Source: Alphaproteobacteria bacterium (GTDB taxonomy: Bacteria; Pseudomonadota; Alphaproteobacteria; UBA9219). From it: 9,019 nucleotides of DNA. This document shows positions 6,741 through 9,019 of this stretch, piece by piece. Under the pieces are notes generated by a model. That model searched no databases, was not told where the DNA came from, and saw only the letters and a program-made list of their open reading frames with translations. Within the stretch, counting starts at the first letter, position 1, and every line of letters starts with the position of its first letter. The stretch is from assembly GCA_028716765.1 (NCBI GenBank), contig JAQUPC010000088.1, positions 1-9,019 on the forward strand, written 5' to 3'. A program made the translations under genes and the position numbers.

Positions 6741-6762
6741 TATAATCAATTTCGAAAAATTG
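6741..6762 (+). promoter_or_regulatory. Perfect -10 hexamer abutting an inverted repeat (operator-like)
   Basis: TATAAT at 6741-6746 is followed without a gap by CAATTT-CGAA-AAATTG (6747-6762), a 6-base dyad with a 4-base centre that would lie over the transcription start. There is no good -35 at the right distance, as seen in activator-dependent promoters. The 10-base palindrome at 6716-6725 lies where an activator could bind. The function is inferred from arrangement only. Confidence 0.35.
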
Positions 6763-6842
6763 GTCCTTGCCGGCCTGAAAGTATTGTTTTTTGTTTCGCA
6801 TATGTGCGGCGTTAACTTAACCTGCAATTAGGGCTTACGCGA

Positions 6843-6848
6843 TATAGT
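6843..6848 (+). promoter_or_regulatory. Second -10-like element before the ThiC-like operon
   Basis: TATAGT is followed by CAGGGCCCATGG, closely like TAAAAT-CGGGCCCATGG before xseB. A transcript from here would begin near 6855 and give a leader of about 75 bases ahead of the ThiC-like ATG. No -35 with good spacing is obvious: TTAACC at 6817-6822 gives a 20-base spacer. Confidence 0.3.
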
Positions 6849-6856
6849 CAGGGCCC

Positions 6857-6901
6857 ATGGTTTTTGACAAAAAGCGAATAATGAAAACGGGTTCTTTGTA
6901 A
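6857..6901 (+). other. Short ORF (14 codons) in the leader of the ThiC-like operon
   Basis: ATG at 6857 to TAA at 6899-6901 encodes MVFDKKRIMKTGSL, ending 29 bases before the ThiC-like start. It lies right after a -10-like TATAGT, so it could be translated from a leaderless mRNA and act as an upstream ORF. It has no run of one amino acid as classical attenuation leaders do, and an ORF this short can easily arise by chance. Confidence 0.2.
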
Positions 6902-6930
6902 CGCTATAACGATGACGGAAAGATTGGCCC

Positions 6931-8109
6931 ATGACCCATTGTGACATAGGCAACAAGCTTCGCAACAGACCCACGATCAAATGCGGCGATGGCCACCCGA
7001 CCCTGCTTATCGGCAGCGTCGGCACATCACAAGCAACGGATTCATTGGAAACGGAAATCGCCAAGACGAACAGGGCCGTTGCTTTAGGCGTTCACGTCGT
7101 AACCGACCATAGTTTTTATGGCGATCTGGCGCCGTATCATAAAGCGCTCGTTGAAAATGTTGACGCCGGCATATCGACGGTGGCCTGTTATGAATTTGCC
7201 GCCCGGCACGGAGGAAAAACCGGCCAGGACTTTTGCCAAGAAGGCGGCCGTTTGGCCATCGATCTCCTCAGGGAACAGGCCGAGCGGGGAATCGACATGA
7301 TCACCGTTCACGCGCCCGTCCTGAAGCGGCATCTTCCGATGGTGGCGCGCGCAGAGCGGCTTATCCCGACGACCAGCAAAGGCGGGGGGATACTCGCGCG
7401 CTATATGAGCCGCACGGGTCAGGAAAACCCCTATTATGTCCATTACGACGAAATTCTGGATGTCTTCAAAACCTATAACGTCACCATGTCCCTAGGCACG
7501 GCTTTTCGCCCCGCCTCGGTCTGCGACACATGGGATGATTTGCTGACGGAAGAGCTGACGGTCATGGGCGAACTGGTGCACCGCGCCCAAACGGCTGGTG
7601 TGTCCGTTATGATCGAGGGCATCGGCCACGCCACGATCGGCAATATACCGAAGCATGTCCAGCTTGCAAAATCGCTTTGCTACAACGCGCCTTACCGGGT
7701 GCTGCCGATGGCAACCGATATCGCGCTTGGCTACGATCATATATCGGCGGCTATAGCCACCGCCGCGGCGGTGGCTGCCGGCGCCAACGCGATTTTATGC
7801 GTGAGCCGGTCGGAGCATATCGGCTTGCCAAGCGAGGCCGATCTGGAAGAGGCGATCATCACGGGCAAAATCGCCGTTCATTGCGGCGAGATATCGTTGC
7901 CGGGCGCCGACCTTTCAAAAGACCGGCAAATGTCCCTGACGCGCTGGAAAAAGGGTTGCAAAGGCGATTGGAACGCCGCCGTTTGTCCTGAAAACGCGCG
8001 CGAGGCCCTTAAAAAACACGGACGTCTCGACGACCCGTGCGTGCAATGCTCCATGTGCGGCATATATTGCGGCATTATGGCGGGCAACATGACAAGCAAG
8101 GGACGATAG
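6931..8109 (+). CDS. Divergent ThiC-family radical SAM protein, probably not the thiamine enzyme
   Basis: Classical ThiC turns aminoimidazole ribotide (AIR) into the thiamine pyrimidine; its BzaA/B/F paralogues make hydroxybenzimidazole for cobamides. This 392-residue protein is near the short anaerobic-type ThiC/Bza branch (about 430) and lacks the N-terminal domain of long proteobacterial ThiC. Family segments run in order: VGTS (30-33), VACYE (84-88), VHAPV (126-130), SKGGG (149-153), MSLGTAFRP (186-194), MIEGIGH (227-233), TDIALGYDH (262-270), EHIGLP (295-300), and a C-terminal cluster motif with C370, C373, C376 and C380. The metal-ligand histidines (233, 296) and E229 are kept. Changes from the usual family text include GPGH to GIGH, SLGDGLRPG to SLGTAFRPA, SRGG to SKGG, MDLSTG to TDHSFY and APGYDH to ALGYDH. 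The start has GGAAAG 8 bases upstream. No TPP riboswitch is seen. Fold identity is firm; the altered product is inference. Confidence 0.9.
   Translation: MTHCDIGNKLRNRPTIKCGDGHPTLLIGSVGTSQATDSLETEIAKTNRAVALGVHVVTDHSFYGDLAPYHKALVENVDAGISTVACYEFAARHGGKTGQDFCQEGGRLAIDLLREQAERGIDMITVHAPVLKRHLPMVARAERLIPTTSKGGGILARYMSRTGQENPYYVHYDEILDVFKTYNVTMSLGTAFRPASVCDTWDDLLTEELTVMGELVHRAQTAGVSVMIEGIGHATIGNIPKHVQLAKSLCYNAPYRVLPMATDIALGYDHISAAIATAAAVAAGANAILCVSRSEHIGLPSEADLEEAIITGKIAVHCGEISLPGADLSKDRQMSLTRWKKGCKGDWNAAVCPENAREALKKHGRLDDPCVQCSMCGIYCGIMAGNMTSKGR
8098..8103 (+). promoter_or_regulatory. Ribosome binding site inside the ThiC-like 3' end that decides the next start
   Basis: AAGGGA lies in the last codons of the ThiC-like gene and 8 bases before the TTG at 8112. 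The alternatives TTG 8130 (site only 4 bases away) and ATG 8148 (no site) are weaker. The arrangement indicates translational coupling of the two genes. Confidence 0.6.
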
Positions 8110-8111
8110 AC

Positions 8112-9019
8112 TTGCAAAACAAGGATCCGTTGAACCGCCTTGCCGCCATGACCGCGGCTCACGAAGAAAAAATGGAACGCAGTTTTTCGCTCGTTCCGAG
8201 CGAAAATTCCCTTTCGCCGCTGGCGAGGCTGTTCTTTCTCTCCGATATGTATTCCCGGTACTATTTCGACGATGACAGGCTGTGGGGCAACTGGGCCTTT
8301 CCGGGCGGAAAAAACATCGGCCAGATTCAGGAAGAGATTGTGTTGCCCGCCTTGCGGCGCTTGTCCGGCGCGGAATTTATTAACATCAAGCCCATTTCCG
8401 GCCTCAGCGGCATGATGGCGGCCATGTCGGCTTATGCCGGGGTTGGCAGCAGAATGTTGTGCGTGCCGGGCTCTCTCGGGGGCCATGCCTCGACACAGTT
8501 CGTTGCGGAGCGCCTCGGACTTGCCGTCGATTTTCTTCCCCCGAAAGGCCTGTTTGATTTCGATGAAGGCGAACTCATAAAGCTTCTTTCCGGAAACGAT
8601 GTTGCGCTTATCTATATCGATCAGGCCAATGTTTTGTTCCCGCTGGATATTTCAAAAATCCGGCGCTGCCTGAAAGAAGCGGGGTCGAATGCGCGCCTCC
8701 ATGTGGATTCCAGCCATCTTAACGGCCTGATTTTCGGGGGCGTTCTGGAAAATCCCTTGCTTGCAAGCGCCGATTCCTTCGGCGGATCGTTGCACAAAAG
8801 TTTCCCCGGGCCTCACAAGGCGTTTTTTGCAACAAACGACAAAACAATTTACGAATCTTTCGCCAACAATGCCGCCCATCTCATCAGCCATCATCATGCC
8901 GCCGATGTTTTGGCGCTTGCCGTCGCTCTTCTCGAGTTCGAGCGTTGCGACGGCGCCGGATATGCCCGAAGCACCGTCAGCAACGCCCAGGCCTTTGCTG
9001 GAGTTTTACACGAGGAAGG
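8112..9019 (+). CDS. SHMT-like PLP-dependent enzyme, N-terminal part (runs off the right edge)
   Basis: Fold-type I PLP enzyme related to serine hydroxymethyltransferase (GlyA). The 302 residues in view follow SHMT in order: LVPSEN (27-32, compare LIASEN), SGLSGM (96-101), GSLGGHAS (120-127), HVDSSHLNGLI (197-207) with D199 for the pyridine nitrogen and H202, and GSLHKSFPGP (225-234) with K229 as the Schiff-base lysine. The later HHHAADVLALAVALLE region also fits. Differences from true SHMT include an AFPGG segment (62-66) in place of the YYGG tyrosines near the active site, SGLSG for SGSQA, and LHKSFPGP for THKTLRGP. Known SHMT-fold relatives include transaldolases and alpha-methylserine-type enzymes, so aldol chemistry on glycine, serine or threonine is the safest guess. 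Start TTG at 8112 is two bases after the ThiC-like stop, so the two are surely one operon. The C-terminal part is outside the window. Confidence 0.88.
   Translation, partial: MQNKDPLNRLAAMTAAHEEKMERSFSLVPSENSLSPLARLFFLSDMYSRYYFDDDRLWGNWAFPGGKNIGQIQEEIVLPALRRLSGAEFINIKPISGLSGMMAAMSAYAGVGSRMLCVPGSLGGHASTQFVAERLGLAVDFLPPKGLFDFDEGELIKLLSGNDVALIYIDQANVLFPLDISKIRRCLKEAGSNARLHVDSSHLNGLIFGGVLENPLLASADSFGGSLHKSFPGPHKAFFATNDKTIYESFANNAAHLISHHHAADVLALAVALLEFERCDGAGYARSTVSNAQAFAGVLHEE

Larger units (their letters stand above)
6537..6930. other. 394-base divergent intergenic region with palindromes and promoter-like elements
   Basis: This gap separates the MgtC operon (leftward) from the ThiC-like operon (rightward) and is more AT-rich than the genes. 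Going rightward it holds: a small hairpin GGTTG/CAACC with an all-A loop (6598-6614); a stem CCTGTT/AACGGG with a 3-base loop (6696-6710, one wobble pair); a perfect 10-base palindrome CAACCGGTTG (6716-6725); a TATAAT (6741-6746) directly followed by a dyad (6747-6762); a second TATAGT (6843-6848); and a 14-codon ORF. I looked for the conserved TPP riboswitch core (CTGAGA and its partner segment) and a cobalamin riboswitch box and found neither. The promoter of the MgtC operon should lie at its left end, but no strong match stands out. Confidence 0.6.

Noticed and set aside
1..9019. CRISPR arrays, tRNA or rRNA genes, insertion sequences and phage genes
   Set aside because: I saw no regular direct repeats, tRNA-like cloverleaf, transposase or integrase motifs, or terminal inverted repeats on either strand.

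Overview
The window looks like chromosomal DNA of a Gram-negative bacterium, most likely an alphaproteobacterium. The evidence is the xseB-ispA gene order, an IspA of the E. coli type, two proteins with Sec-type signal peptides, GC-rich codon use, and several GTG or TTG starts. I cannot name a genus.

Layout. Positions 1-1028 (minus strand) hold a YgjP-like zinc metallopeptidase followed by the 5' part of phosphoglycerate kinase, which runs off the left edge. Positions 1170-1673 (plus) hold a small secreted protein with ten cysteines that I do not recognise, in visibly more AT-rich DNA. Positions 1823-3031 (plus) hold xseB and ispA; the dxs gene that often follows this pair is absent. Positions 3045-6536 are all minus strand: a secreted hypothetical protein with its own candidate promoter, then an apparent three-gene operon read from right to left: an MgtC/SapB membrane protein, an HtpX-like M48 protease, and a radical SAM enzyme of unknown function with an extra C-terminal CxxC. 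A 394-base intergenic region (6537-6930) holds palindromes, two promoter-like elements and a 14-codon ORF. Positions 6931-9019 (plus) hold a divergent ThiC-family radical SAM protein followed two bases later by a serine hydroxymethyltransferase (SHMT)-like PLP enzyme that runs off the right edge.

Most of the window is ordinary housekeeping and envelope content. The most interesting part is the ThiC-like/SHMT-like pair. The ThiC-like protein keeps the family's metal-ligand and cluster features but differs at many strongly conserved active-site segments. Its leader has no recognisable TPP riboswitch, and its only visible partner is an SHMT-fold enzyme rather than a thiamine gene. I infer that the pair makes something other than the thiamine pyrimidine, possibly a modified heterocycle, heterocyclic amino acid or alternative cofactor part. 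The product cannot be read from the sequence, and the rest of the operon lies outside the window.
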